In this document: piece after piece, positions 27,529-36,206 of the stretch
How positions within the stretch are numbered: the first letter of the stretch is position 1
Layout: every line of letters starts with the position of its first letter
Origin: Lottiidibacillus patelloidae
Lineage (GTDB): Bacteria; Bacillota; Bacilli; Bacillales; SA5d-4
NCBI RefSeq assembly: GCF_002262935.1
Contig: NZ_NPIA01000007.1
Span: 105,804-169,803 of the forward strand
Direction of reading: 5' to 3'
DNA length: 64,000 nt
The notes under the pieces: generated by a model
What the model saw: only the letters and a program-made list of their open reading frames with translations
The model's database searches: none
Told to the model about the DNA's origin: nothing
Made by a program: the position numbers and the translations under genes

Positions 27529-27918
27529 CTAATATATATTTGCTAGAACACTATTAATTTCTTTTACTGATTTCTCTGAAATTGAAAAAGTTGTATGAGA
27601 ATCTTTATCATTCATTAGTATTCCACTATTCTCGTATAACCATAAAAAATATGTATCATTACCAATTTCAATTTTATATTGAGGATCAACCATGTCTGTT
27701 GAATCTGAAATTATTGATGCATTATTAATAGCCTCATAGAAAATATTAATAATTTTAGTATCATTTATTTCTCTTAGCGAATTTTTTGACGTTACAGAAA
27801 AGCTTTTCATTTTATATATATTCATACTTTCGATATTATTTATATTATTTTCTGTACATCCAATTAGTATCATGAATAATGCTAAAAATGTTGCCAGGTT
27901 AAAAAAGTGTTTTATCAA
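27529..27918 (-). CDS. Small lipoprotein, unknown
   Basis: About 129 residues with a lipoprotein signal (lipobox LIGC at about residues 18-21). The TTG at 27918 has GGAGG eight bases upstream and is preferred to the ATG at 27933, which lies inside the ribosome site. The C-terminal part has a strand-rich pattern. No family is recognised. Confidence 0.6.
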   Translation of the reverse strand: MIKHFFNLATFLALFMILIGCTENNINNIESMNIYKMKSFSVTSKNSLREINDTKIINIFYEAINNASIISDSTDMVDPQYKIEIGNDTYFLWLYENSGILMNDKDSHTTFSISEKSVKEINSVLANIY

Positions 27919-28022
27919 AACTAATTCCTCCATAGCAATAACAATTCCATACTTAAAAATTGGACTGCGCCATTTTAAATCAAATGTTTGTTAGGAAAAT
28001 GTACCAACACATAGTCAATCAG

Positions 28023-28235
28023 TCAATCTTCCCATACATCAGTCATCAGTTTTTTTATTTTTTCGCTACGTTTTTTCGTTTCCTCACCGTCAGGTATCCA
28101 ACGACCATCACGGTAAACAACAACATCATTTTGTTTTACAGAAGAGTCTACATTATTTCGAGAATAATCCTTTGTTTTCCCTTCTATCTCAATTATTACA
28201 ATGTTTCCCTCGAATCGATCAATAATCCCTCTCAT
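28023..28235 (-). CDS. DUF3006 family protein
   Basis: A 70-residue protein starting MRGIIDRFEGNIVIIE, the hallmark of DUF3006, a small beta-barrel-like family. Such genes regularly follow ComEC-like metallo-beta-lactamase genes, as here with a 12-bp gap and an AAGGAGGGTT ribosome site. A partner function with the upstream protein is likely; its reaction is unknown. Confidence 0.8.
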   Translation of the reverse strand: MRGIIDRFEGNIVIIEIEGKTKDYSRNNVDSSVKQNDVVVYRDGRWIPDGEETKKRSEKIKKLMTDVWED

Positions 28236-28247
28236 TCTAAACCCTCC

Positions 28248-29981
28248 TTATTGTGGAGTAAAAGCTGTAGAAGTGTGTGTTGTCACTCCATTTGCGTTCA
28301 CAGTAATATCGCCATTAACGGTAAAACCTTTGGAAGCTCGCCCAATCTTGAACGTCAATAGGACCTTACCATTAGAATCGGTTTTACCTGTGTATTCCGT
28401 TTCTGTTGATTTAAAGTGTAATAATAAATTTACTGCTGCATCTGCTACAGGATTACCAACTTGATCATTGACTGATACGGTTACTGTAATTGTTGCGTTT
28501 TGCTTGGGATTTGGATTGCTAATTATTGATGAAGCTGAGATACTCTTGACTCCCACAGGTGCGTTCGCTTCCTCTTCTACATCATCTTCATTCTCATTCT
28601 TATTTTCAGAGTCATCCTCAGCTTTAGTAGTTGATTCTGTCTTAGTTGTAGTATTAGGTTTATATACCCATGAACTTGTATTTATATCTAACGAATGTCC
28701 ATTTGTTGTAAAAATAATTGTGCCCTGCTTATCATTACGATATATCTTCGCACCCGAATCATCTAATCTTTTTAATACTTTATCTGTAGGATGACCGTAG
28801 GAATTTTTTCCAACCTGAATTACTGCATAATCTGGTGTAACTATATTTAAAAAGCTCTGAGATGTACTTGTATTGGAACCGTGGTGCCCTACAGACAACA
28901 CATCTACATTCAATTTGTTTCCAAACTTTAAAATCATTTCTTCTTCTGATTGTTTATCTGCATCACCAGTAAATAAGAATGATTTTTGCCCATAAGTTAA
29001 TTTTACAACAATGCTCATTTCATTTCGGTCTGAAGAGGTACCTATTGGTGCAAGAAATTCTGTTTTAATACCATCGCCCAGGTCTATTGTAACGCCTTCC
29101 TTACCGGTTTTAACTTTTAACCCTTTATTACGAATTGACTGTAATACATCTTCATAGGTTATGGTATTAGCTGAGATTTTTGGCATGTAAATTTCGCCAA
29201 TATTAAAAGAATCAATTACAGCATCTAATCCTCCCACATGATCAGCGTCGGGGTGTGTACCAATAACATAATCTACGCGGGAGATTCCTATCTTGTTAAG
29301 ATATGCTACAATGTCGTCTTCATCATCATTGTTCCCTGCATCTATAAGCATTACTTTTCCGCTTGGAGCAATAATTACTTGTGCAGATCCTTGCCCGACA
29401 TTTACAAAATGAACTGTCAGCACTCCTTGATTTTTAGAAACTATTTCTTCTTTCTTTTGTTCGTCTTTTTTCTCTTGTTCCTCTTCTTTTTTAGATTCGT
29501 TTTTAGACTTTTCTTCGCTAAGTGATTCTTGTTCTTTATTTAATTCTTTATCCTCATCACTTTTACTATCTAATTTCTGTTTTTCATTTTTCTTGAATTC
29601 AGAAGCGGCTTCTATTGAAGCTTTGCCTTGTGGAGCACCTTCTACATCGGGAAGGAATGCAGCACAAACACCTGTACCAATAATTGATAATACAAGGGCA
29701 ATACCCGCAATTTCCCTAGATTTTATATATAAACTAGAGACTTTCCCTTTTATTAATGCAGTAATACTAGCAAAGATTAATAGAAAAAATAAGTACAGAA
29801 ATAATGTTGCTACCCCATCTTCTAAAAAGAGTATAAAAATAAAAGGTAAACTCAATATACCTCCAACTATGAAAGATATGTATTTAGGATAATCCTTATA
29901 GTTTTTAATTAATAGATAAATGCCATAAGGTGTTGCTATCATAAGCATTAACAATGTAAACCACTTTTTACTCGATAACAA
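28248..29981 (-). CDS. ComEC-like metallo-beta-lactamase protein with membrane N-terminus and C-terminal Ig-like domain
   Basis: A 577-residue protein. The N-terminus has about five hydrophobic segments (residues 8-110), then a Lys/Glu-rich linker (about 125-185). A metallo-beta-lactamase domain follows (about 190-430) with the metal motif TGTHPDADHVGG, the segment FLFTGDADKQSEEE and the later VGHHGSNTS. A second low-complexity Thr/Glu linker leads to an Ig-like (Big_1) domain (about 485-577). It resembles the nuclease-like domain of the competence protein ComEC but without the ComEC channel. The active site appears to face outward. It precedes DUF3006. The start is a TTG after GGGAG. Confidence 0.82.
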   Translation of the reverse strand: MLSSKKWFTLLMLMIATPYGIYLLIKNYKDYPKYISFIVGGILSLPFIFILFLEDGVATLFLYLFFLLIFASITALIKGKVSSLYIKSREIAGIALVLSIIGTGVCAAFLPDVEGAPQGKASIEAASEFKKNEKQKLDSKSDEDKELNKEQESLSEEKSKNESKKEEEQEKKDEQKKEEIVSKNQGVLTVHFVNVGQGSAQVIIAPSGKVMLIDAGNNDDEDDIVAYLNKIGISRVDYVIGTHPDADHVGGLDAVIDSFNIGEIYMPKISANTITYEDVLQSIRNKGLKVKTGKEGVTIDLGDGIKTEFLAPIGTSSDRNEMSIVVKLTYGQKSFLFTGDADKQSEEEMILKFGNKLNVDVLSVGHHGSNTSTSQSFLNIVTPDYAVIQVGKNSYGHPTDKVLKRLDDSGAKIYRNDKQGTIIFTTNGHSLDINTSSWVYKPNTTTKTESTTKAEDDSENKNENEDDVEEEANAPVGVKSISASSIISNPNPKQNATITVTVSVNDQVGNPVADAAVNLLLHFKSTETEYTGKTDSNGKVLLTFKIGRASKGFTVNGDITVNANGVTTHTSTAFTPQ

Positions 29982-30246
29982 ATCTACTCAACTCCCATTA
30001 TTTTATTTTCTTAATACCATTAAATTTAAATAAATCACGTCACTGAGGTTAAGCGATTCATCTATCTTTATCTGTGGGTTAAATTACAGAGGTAAATACA
30101 TAGTTTAAGATATTGTTTGTTAACGTTTGAAGTTCATGTATTTATTCATTGATATGTATGGGATTAGTAGACTATTAACACATACATACGTATGATATAG
30201 ATTTGTTCAAGGATATAATAATTAACTAGTTTTATTCGTTATTAAC

Positions 30247-31200
30247 CTAAGAACCCAAAGCTTTTACAATTCGTTGCAATAACTCTTCTAATTCCTTTTT
30301 TGTTTGGAACGTATACGTATAACCAAAATTAGACATCAGTTTACCGCCTTCTTCCTTTTTAGGGAATCGTCTTAACGCTGTGTTTTTAATTTGTTTGTTT
30401 GGCACATCCATCAACATTTTGTCTTGCTCGACGAGCGAAGGGTGAATAGCAATAGTTGGTGATACATTATCTAATAGATAAACGAAAGATCCTACATTGG
30501 CCTCATGTTCAAATTCAGCTGCTTTTTTAGTTAGGTTTGTCATGTTAAAATTTACTTTCTTAAATGCTGATTCAAACCTTTCTAAAGGGACAATTCGTTC
30601 ATTTGATTTAACTGAGCTAGGGGATTTATTGACTTTAGATTTCTCCTTATCAATAACCAACGATTCTTGTTGTTTTTCTTGTTTCAGTTGTTCCAAATGT
30701 TCTTCTATTTCTGTAAGCCTCTTTGTAGTTTCTTGAATATATGTATCCATCCACTTTTTCATATCATGATGGTCTTGTTTTTGGGTGCTCGGCAATTCAT
30801 ACGTGGGAGCTCTAAATGTATGACTAACATAAACTTCCATATACCATATACTTAAGTCGAACAGTGCCTGATGAGCTTGTTTCGCTACTTCTTGATCCAT
30901 CTCTAAAACTTGATGCGACGCAATATTTCCCTTTTTCCTTATGTATTCCAATTTTTTATAAATATCGTCTTGAATAATGTCTTGTCTATACAATCTATTT
31001 ATCTTTTCCACCTGTTTCAGTGGATAAACTTCATTCATGTTTTCTTGCTCAAAGATCATCGATACTAACATTTCTCCAAACAAGCGCGCCTGTGTCATAG
31101 CTGGTTGCGGTTGATCCCATAATAGCGTTTCTACTCGAATTGCTAACTCTTCTAAGGTACTAGAAAATTCCCCGATGAAATTAAATATACTTGATTTCAT
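30247..31200 (-). CDS. DUF4145/HEPN-like protein with coiled coil, beside McrBC
   Basis: A 317-residue soluble protein. The N-terminal about 130 residues, with MTQARLFGEMLV and YIRKKGNIASHQ, match the DUF4145 fold found at the N-terminus of HsdR-type restriction subunits and related to HEPN domains. A coiled coil rich in Glu/Gln follows (about 140-185), then a C-terminal domain (about 215-317). It lies 337 bases downstream of mcrC, past its terminator, in the same orientation, which suggests a defence-related gene with its own promoter. AAGGAAG precedes the ATG. Its activity is unknown. Confidence 0.6.
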   Translation of the reverse strand: MKSSIFNFIGEFSSTLEELAIRVETLLWDQPQPAMTQARLFGEMLVSMIFEQENMNEVYPLKQVEKINRLYRQDIIQDDIYKKLEYIRKKGNIASHQVLEMDQEVAKQAHQALFDLSIWYMEVYVSHTFRAPTYELPSTQKQDHHDMKKWMDTYIQETTKRLTEIEEHLEQLKQEKQQESLVIDKEKSKVNKSPSSVKSNERIVPLERFESAFKKVNFNMTNLTKKAAEFEHEANVGSFVYLLDNVSPTIAIHPSLVEQDKMLMDVPNKQIKNTALRRFPKKEEGGKLMSNFGYTYTFQTKKELEELLQRIVKALGS

Positions 31201-31537
31201 TCTTATTACACTTCCTTCTATCTTAATACTCCATATAGTTTACCACTATTTCTAAAAATTGGAAGCTTTATAGAATGCGTTGGTTAATAGTTTTGAAATC
31301 TCGGATACATATTTACCTCATAGATTTAACTTACTAGGTAATCATAGCAAGTTAATTCAGATACTCTACAAATACTACTAAACACTTACGTTACTAACTG
31401 GAATAAAGGGTTTGTTAAATGATAGTTTTCCTTGGATATTATATTCAGAAAGTATAAAACGGAAGTCAAATAAGACTTCCGCATATTTCATATATCGTTC
31501 TTGATGTTTAACTAAATACAAAAGATGTTAAAGTATT
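31201..31537. other. Intergenic region between mcrC and the DUF4145 gene
   Basis: AT-rich and without a gene. It holds the mcrC terminator at its right side and presumably the promoter of the DUF4145-like gene. I see no convincing promoter boxes. Confidence 0.5.
31460..31481 (-). terminator. Intrinsic terminator of mcrBC
   Basis: An 8-bp perfect stem (CGGAAGTC / GACTTCCG) is followed on the minus strand by TTTTAT. Confidence 0.8.
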
Positions 31538-32587
31538 TTACAGGCTTTTATCACTGACTATTTCTAATAATTGCTCATGAATTTTCGCCCAATTTCTTGT
31601 TAAGTCTAGAGTACATATCTTAATATCAAACCCATGTATCTTATAGTTCAAGTTAATTGATTTGTCCACCCTTGGATACAAAAGAATGCCCTTTGATTTA
31701 CGACCAGAATAAAACTCATCATTTTTAATATAGGAAAACAGTTGGTATAGATGTGCGCTATGTACCGTTTCTTTATCCCAGTATTCACCAAGAGTTTTTT
31801 TATAAAATTTTGTATCCATAATTATCTTTTGATTTGATATTTCTAATGAAATATCGGTTTTCATATTGGGAAGATAATTTGTTTTATTCCCTTCGGCAGG
31901 CCAATTAATTGATTCACTTTTAACTTTCGATCCATTAATTTCTTTTCTGTAAAAATTTTTAACGAAATTTTCGAACAACCTTGCCATAAGATGATGTTCA
32001 CGATTAAAATCTAGAAATATCTTTTGACTCTCACCTTCATTAAGTAAACTATTCTCCCAAATAAACTGGCAAATGTTTAATAAAAATTGGTAATGTTGAT
32101 TGTTGCGATGCAAGTTAATCTCTTTAAACATTCTTATATTAACTTTAATTAATGAGATACCATGAAAATATGATAGCACACTCTTAATTTCATCTTGGTA
32201 CTTCTTTTCTAACTCTTTATGCTTAGTTAAAAAGTAGAATGTTGATTTAATTAATTGATTATGCAGAATATCATATGTCATATTCTCTTGTTGAATGAAC
32301 ATTTTAGCTCGCTTGTGTGAAAAGGTTTGGATTGATTCTTTGAAAAGTATCTTTCCTCTAATAATTCCTGACTCTTCTTGATATTCTATATATTTTTTAT
32401 AAAAACCTTTTTTGATGAGTGCCTTAATCTTCATTAAGAGCACTTTACTTAATAGATTTATTAGATCTTTTTCGTCATCTTCATAAACAGTTATAAAATT
32501 TTTCTCATGCGGATGGTCCCAAGCATAAGCTAACATATAATAAATGTTCTTAATAGGTACTCTACTAGGATCGTTTGATGAGGTCAT
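31538..32587 (-). CDS. mcrC: McrC-family subunit of a type IV restriction system
   Basis: About 349 residues of the McrC family, the nuclease partner of McrB that cleaves methylated DNA. The N-terminal VPIKNIYYMLAYAWD is the standard family opening. The PD-(D/E)xK core appears as TDISLEISNQKIIMDTKFYK (about 250-270). The ATG at 32587 follows AGGAGG by nine bases and overlaps the mcrB stop by 23 bp, so translation is coupled. It is intact by length and motif. Confidence 0.88.
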   Translation of the reverse strand: MTSSNDPSRVPIKNIYYMLAYAWDHPHEKNFITVYEDDEKDLINLLSKVLLMKIKALIKKGFYKKYIEYQEESGIIRGKILFKESIQTFSHKRAKMFIQQENMTYDILHNQLIKSTFYFLTKHKELEKKYQDEIKSVLSYFHGISLIKVNIRMFKEINLHRNNQHYQFLLNICQFIWENSLLNEGESQKIFLDFNREHHLMARLFENFVKNFYRKEINGSKVKSESINWPAEGNKTNYLPNMKTDISLEISNQKIIMDTKFYKKTLGEYWDKETVHSAHLYQLFSYIKNDEFYSGRKSKGILLYPRVDKSINLNYKIHGFDIKICTLDLTRNWAKIHEQLLEIVSDKSL

Positions 32588-35039
32588 CAACCTTATCCTC
32601 CTGGTCAAACCAATATTCTTGTAATAATGGTTTGATTTCCAAACGTACTACTCGTTCATACCATGATTGCTCATCTTGCACTGCCCCATCTGGACAAAAA
32701 TAGCTATGACCTATTTCAAATCCTTTTCCTAAGTTAACTTTGTCATTAATAATTTCAATATTCACATCGTCCATAAATGCTCGTATCTTATCAACAAAAC
32801 CTTGGCTGATTCCTTTCGATTTTAGGTGATCAGCAAAAGTATCAGTATGAAAACCAGGTACTAAATCAATAAAAGCAAATCGCCTACGAAGGGCATAATC
32901 TACCATTGCTAAGGAGCGGTCCGCGGTATTCATAGTAGCTATCAGATATACATTTTCAGGAATATAAAATGTTTCCCCTTTACCGTATGCCAATTTTATT
33001 GCGAATTCATTTCCCCTTTTGTCAGCTTCCATTAGCATCATGACTTCACCAAATATTTTTGAGAGGTTTCCGCGATTGATCTCATCAATAATAAAATAAA
33101 AGTTTTCATCAGGTTGTTTTTGCGCCTGTTTACATAGCGAGTAAAAAATACCATCCTGCAATTCAAAATGTCCTTCATCATTTGGTTTAAAACCACGAAT
33201 GAATTCTTCATATGAATAGGATTGATGAAATTGAACCATTTCTATATTCTCAATTTGTTTCTTTTCCATATGTAAATATGCTAACCGTTTGGCAACAAAC
33301 GTTTTTCCAACACCTGGGGGTCCTTGCAATATAATATTCTTCTTATATTCTAAAGACTCAATAGCATCTTCAATTTTTTCTAAATCCATAAAAACTTCTT
33401 TTGACAAATAATCAATTGTATATGGAATAGATTTTACTGCATTTGGATTTTCAGTTTCATATGGTGGCGAAGTTTCTAATATCTCTATGCGTTTCAATAG
33501 ACTTTCTAAAAAATCATTATAAGGAGTGATATCTGTCAACGTTTTTGTATTTATCGGTAAGTCTGATACATCCCATTCTCCCTCATTTAAATAATGAACT
33601 TCTCTATACGAATGGTGATCACCATTTTCGGTATCAAATTTGTACTGTGAAATGATTTCAGCTAAAGCTATTACTTTTGACTTTCCACGTTTAATTAGGA
33701 CAAAATCTCCTTCTTTCATATCACGAACAAATTGTTCATTCGCAAGAGCATCATTAGTTGGTGTGTGATCCAATCCATCTAACTCTTTCAGTTTCTCTGC
33801 AATATCCTTCTTATTCTTATAGTTGCGTAAATCCCCAAGTTTTTTCCAACCGATTGAAATTTGATTTTTTTGCTTGAAAGAATCCCACTGATTGCCTCCT
33901 TCTCCAGCAGCTAACAGCCAATACCTAGGATTATGAAAAATTTCATCATCTTGTAATGTCTGTTTACTTTTTTCAAATACAAAACTAAAGAACTGATCGA
34001 CTTCATAATAAACTGGGAGATTAGTATAGCGCCCAACAATTGATTCGTATTTATCTGCAATATTATATTGCCTTATAATATTTTGAAACTTAACAAACTT
34101 TTGAGAAAAAGTATCACCCCGACTATAATTCGGATCAATTTCCAACTCGTTCTCTACGGCAACACGATCTCTTTGGTTATAAAAACAATATTGTTCTGGA
34201 AAGATATTACCAATCATTTCACTTAGTGCATTTGCTCCAATTCCGAATAATTTATAATCTGGATTATTTAAAAACTGATCCATTCGTATTTCTATTGAAT
34301 CATCTCCATGAACAAGATAAAGAAAACTTTCTCGATATTTTTCTAATGGTGCATTCATTTTCCCAAATGCTCGGCTTCTAGCGATCGCCATTCGATAAGC
34401 ATTTACATGATTACCTATTTTTTGAAAGTCTTCCCACTCCATATTTTTTATGAAATCAGGATTTCTAAATTGAATGAAGTATTGATAGCTTTGCTCTATG
34501 TAATTAAGTTCAGGGAGTTTTCCTTGTGTTTCATTTTTATAATAATTAAGGTATTTCTCTATAATAGATAAATCAGAGTTGTTTGTTAAAAGGTTTGGGT
34601 GATTCCAATAATCTATTAAATAAGAAAACTCTTTTTCACTTAATTTATAATTGGTCATTTGTGGAGCTCTTATAACTAGTAAGTTCTTTGTTTCTGGCAT
34701 TTCTTTTAATAGATGTCTAAGTAACATTCCATCAGATTCGGTTAATCGAACTTCTTTTACTTTTAATTCAACAGTTGATAGTCCATCACCATTGATAAAG
34801 GGCTCTGTTATAATCTCAGAGATAGCAATAATTCCTCCACTGTTCTTCTCTTCACCATCAGAACGCCAAATAAATACTTGATCACCTATTTTAATATCTT
34901 TTAGATGATGTGCCTGTCTTATGCTCCAGTCAATTATCTCCCCATTTTTTACATAGCTATTAATATCATGTAGATCAGGATACTTTTCTTTATCTATAGT
35001 AAAACGTTTTGGATTACCTTGGAAAATCCATTGAGACAA
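32565..35039 (-). CDS. mcrB: McrB-family AAA+ GTPase with two EVE-like reader modules
   Basis: An 824-residue motor subunit of the type IV restriction system. Residues about 1-130 form an EVE-type domain (opening SQWIFQGNPKRF, later IGDQVFIWRSDG), a fold that reads modified bases. A helical DUF3578-like middle region (about 150-350) follows. A second EVE-like module (about 355-490) has NPRYWLLAAGEGG and MKEGDFVLIKRGKS. The C-terminal AAA+ domain has Walker A LQGPPGVGKT, Walker B FIIDEINRGNLSKIFGE, sensor ATMNTADRS and Arg-finger region YALRRRFAF. The target modification cannot be read from the sequence. Confidence 0.88.
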   Translation of the reverse strand: MSQWIFQGNPKRFTIDKEKYPDLHDINSYVKNGEIIDWSIRQAHHLKDIKIGDQVFIWRSDGEEKNSGGIIAISEIITEPFINGDGLSTVELKVKEVRLTESDGMLLRHLLKEMPETKNLLVIRAPQMTNYKLSEKEFSYLIDYWNHPNLLTNNSDLSIIEKYLNYYKNETQGKLPELNYIEQSYQYFIQFRNPDFIKNMEWEDFQKIGNHVNAYRMAIARSRAFGKMNAPLEKYRESFLYLVHGDDSIEIRMDQFLNNPDYKLFGIGANALSEMIGNIFPEQYCFYNQRDRVAVENELEIDPNYSRGDTFSQKFVKFQNIIRQYNIADKYESIVGRYTNLPVYYEVDQFFSFVFEKSKQTLQDDEIFHNPRYWLLAAGEGGNQWDSFKQKNQISIGWKKLGDLRNYKNKKDIAEKLKELDGLDHTPTNDALANEQFVRDMKEGDFVLIKRGKSKVIALAEIISQYKFDTENGDHHSYREVHYLNEGEWDVSDLPINTKTLTDITPYNDFLESLLKRIEILETSPPYETENPNAVKSIPYTIDYLSKEVFMDLEKIEDAIESLEYKKNIILQGPPGVGKTFVAKRLAYLHMEKKQIENIEMVQFHQSYSYEEFIRGFKPNDEGHFELQDGIFYSLCKQAQKQPDENFYFIIDEINRGNLSKIFGEVMMLMEADKRGNEFAIKLAYGKGETFYIPENVYLIATMNTADRSLAMVDYALRRRFAFIDLVPGFHTDTFADHLKSKGISQGFVDKIRAFMDDVNIEIINDKVNLGKGFEIGHSYFCPDGAVQDEQSWYERVVRLEIKPLLQEYWFDQEDKVDDLIKRS

Positions 35040-35190
35040 TGTGTTTCCTCCTCTTATTGAACATCTTTATTATATTAGTAATGTCATTATATACTTTAAC
35101 ATAATTTAACAATTTTTATCCTATTTAAGAAAACCAATAAAAAGAATGAATTATTTTTTTTATGATGATATGACCTTTCTAGAAATAGAC

Positions 35191-35218
35191 AAAAGCTATC
35201 CTAAAAAGGATAGCCTTT
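35191..35218 (-). terminator. Intrinsic terminator
   Basis: The stem GGCTATCC / GGATAGC with a TTTT run on the minus strand lies about 100 bases beyond the stop of the 131-residue gene. Confidence 0.65.
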
Positions 35219-35313
35219 CCATGACATAAGGATGCATAAATTTAATATTTATATTATCCTAATTATTCATTCAATTAATCATTGATAATTAATATTTTTT
35301 TGCTAGATTATTT

Positions 35314-35709
35314 TTATCGAGATACTAACTTACTGTTCTCCCTAAGGAATTCAACAACTCTATCATCCTTAAGTGATATATATTGATAATCTTTCTTATA
35401 TATATTTATAAATAGTTGATCTCTATCCTCTTGTTGTTTTATGCGAATACCTGTCTTTTTATCATTGACTAGCACTTTTTCTAACCCCATTCTGTCGGCA
35501 ATATAATCTTCTGTGTATGTTGCTCTTGGTAAATCAATTACAATCTCAAATCTGGTAGACTTTAGAAACACTTTTCCCCATTTATTCGTTTTAGTCCCAA
35601 AAATGGTAAAGTTTTTACTCTTTATGGAGTAATTATCATCTTTTAATTTATCTAGATAGGAATTTCCTAAACAATTTATCGTACTTTTGAATTCATCTAG
35701 TTTCTCCAT
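35314..35709 (-). CDS. Hypothetical protein of the McrBC neighbourhood
   Basis: A 131-residue soluble protein with alternating strand and helix character, lacking signal peptide and membrane segments. An excellent ribosome site (AGGAGG) precedes the ATG. It lies 25 bases downstream of the DUF2726 fragment on the same strand, so it was probably cotranscribed with the intact version of that gene. I do not recognise the family. Confidence 0.55.
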   Translation of the reverse strand: MEKLDEFKSTINCLGNSYLDKLKDDNYSIKSKNFTIFGTKTNKWGKVFLKSTRFEIVIDLPRATYTEDYIADRMGLEKVLVNDKKTGIRIKQQEDRDQLFINIYKKDYQYISLKDDRVVEFLRENSKLVSR

Positions 35710-35733
35710 TCTCTCACTACCTCCTATTATTAC

Positions 35734-35895
35734 TTAGCCAACATGTTCTACTAACTCTTTAAGCTTATCTCTTAATACTATTTCTTCCTGGCTTCCAGTA
35801 GTTTTCAGTCTAATTATTGGAATATCGTACTTTTTTAATATATTGTTCTTCATCTCATCCCGTTTTAACTGCACTGGGTTAGGATCTAAATACAC
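35734..35895 (-). pseudogene. C-terminal fragment of a DUF2726-like nuclease-fold protein
   Basis: A 53-codon frame has no proper start; the codon before GTG is TGA. It reads LKRDEMKNNILKKYDIPIIR and ends with a helix LRDKLKELVEHVG. The pattern RDxxKNxIxxxxxIPxIRxxT is the C-terminal half of DUF2726 and similar PD-(D/E)xK-fold proteins, in which the catalytic Asp and Glu lie upstream. The upstream half is missing and a terminator hairpin stands directly before it. It is a remnant of a deleted gene. Confidence 0.55.
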
Positions 35896-36206
35896 TCATA
35901 TAAAAACATGAACCATAATAGGTTCATGTTTTTTGAAGTTAGTTCTTATCATATTTATTATGTGTTCTTACTTTCTTGAAGCAATATAAGCAGAGTTCCA
36001 TTTAATGGAATCCATTCAAATATTCAAATTTCTCTCTTTATTTCTCTTTTTGTAATAAATAATAATATTATACTAGTGTACTTTTTAGTTGCCAAATAAA
36101 GAATTAACTAGATTTTATAAACACTGTTACTCGTCTAACTATTTTAGAGAATACTTACCACTCATTAAGACCCCATTTAATTAAGAGTATTAGTATCACT
36201 CATAAA
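35896..36206. other. Intergenic region after the truncated DUF2726 gene
   Basis: It holds a terminator hairpin (35902-35934) and AT-rich sequence without a gene. I see nothing else, though it should contain a deletion junction. Confidence 0.5.
35902..35934. terminator. Intrinsic terminator hairpin
   Basis: The stem AAAACATGAACC / GGTTCATGTTTT with A and T runs on the two sides lies between the DUF2726 fragment and the Sir2 gene. The plus-strand form has the longer T run, but no plus-strand gene ends here. Confidence 0.7.
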
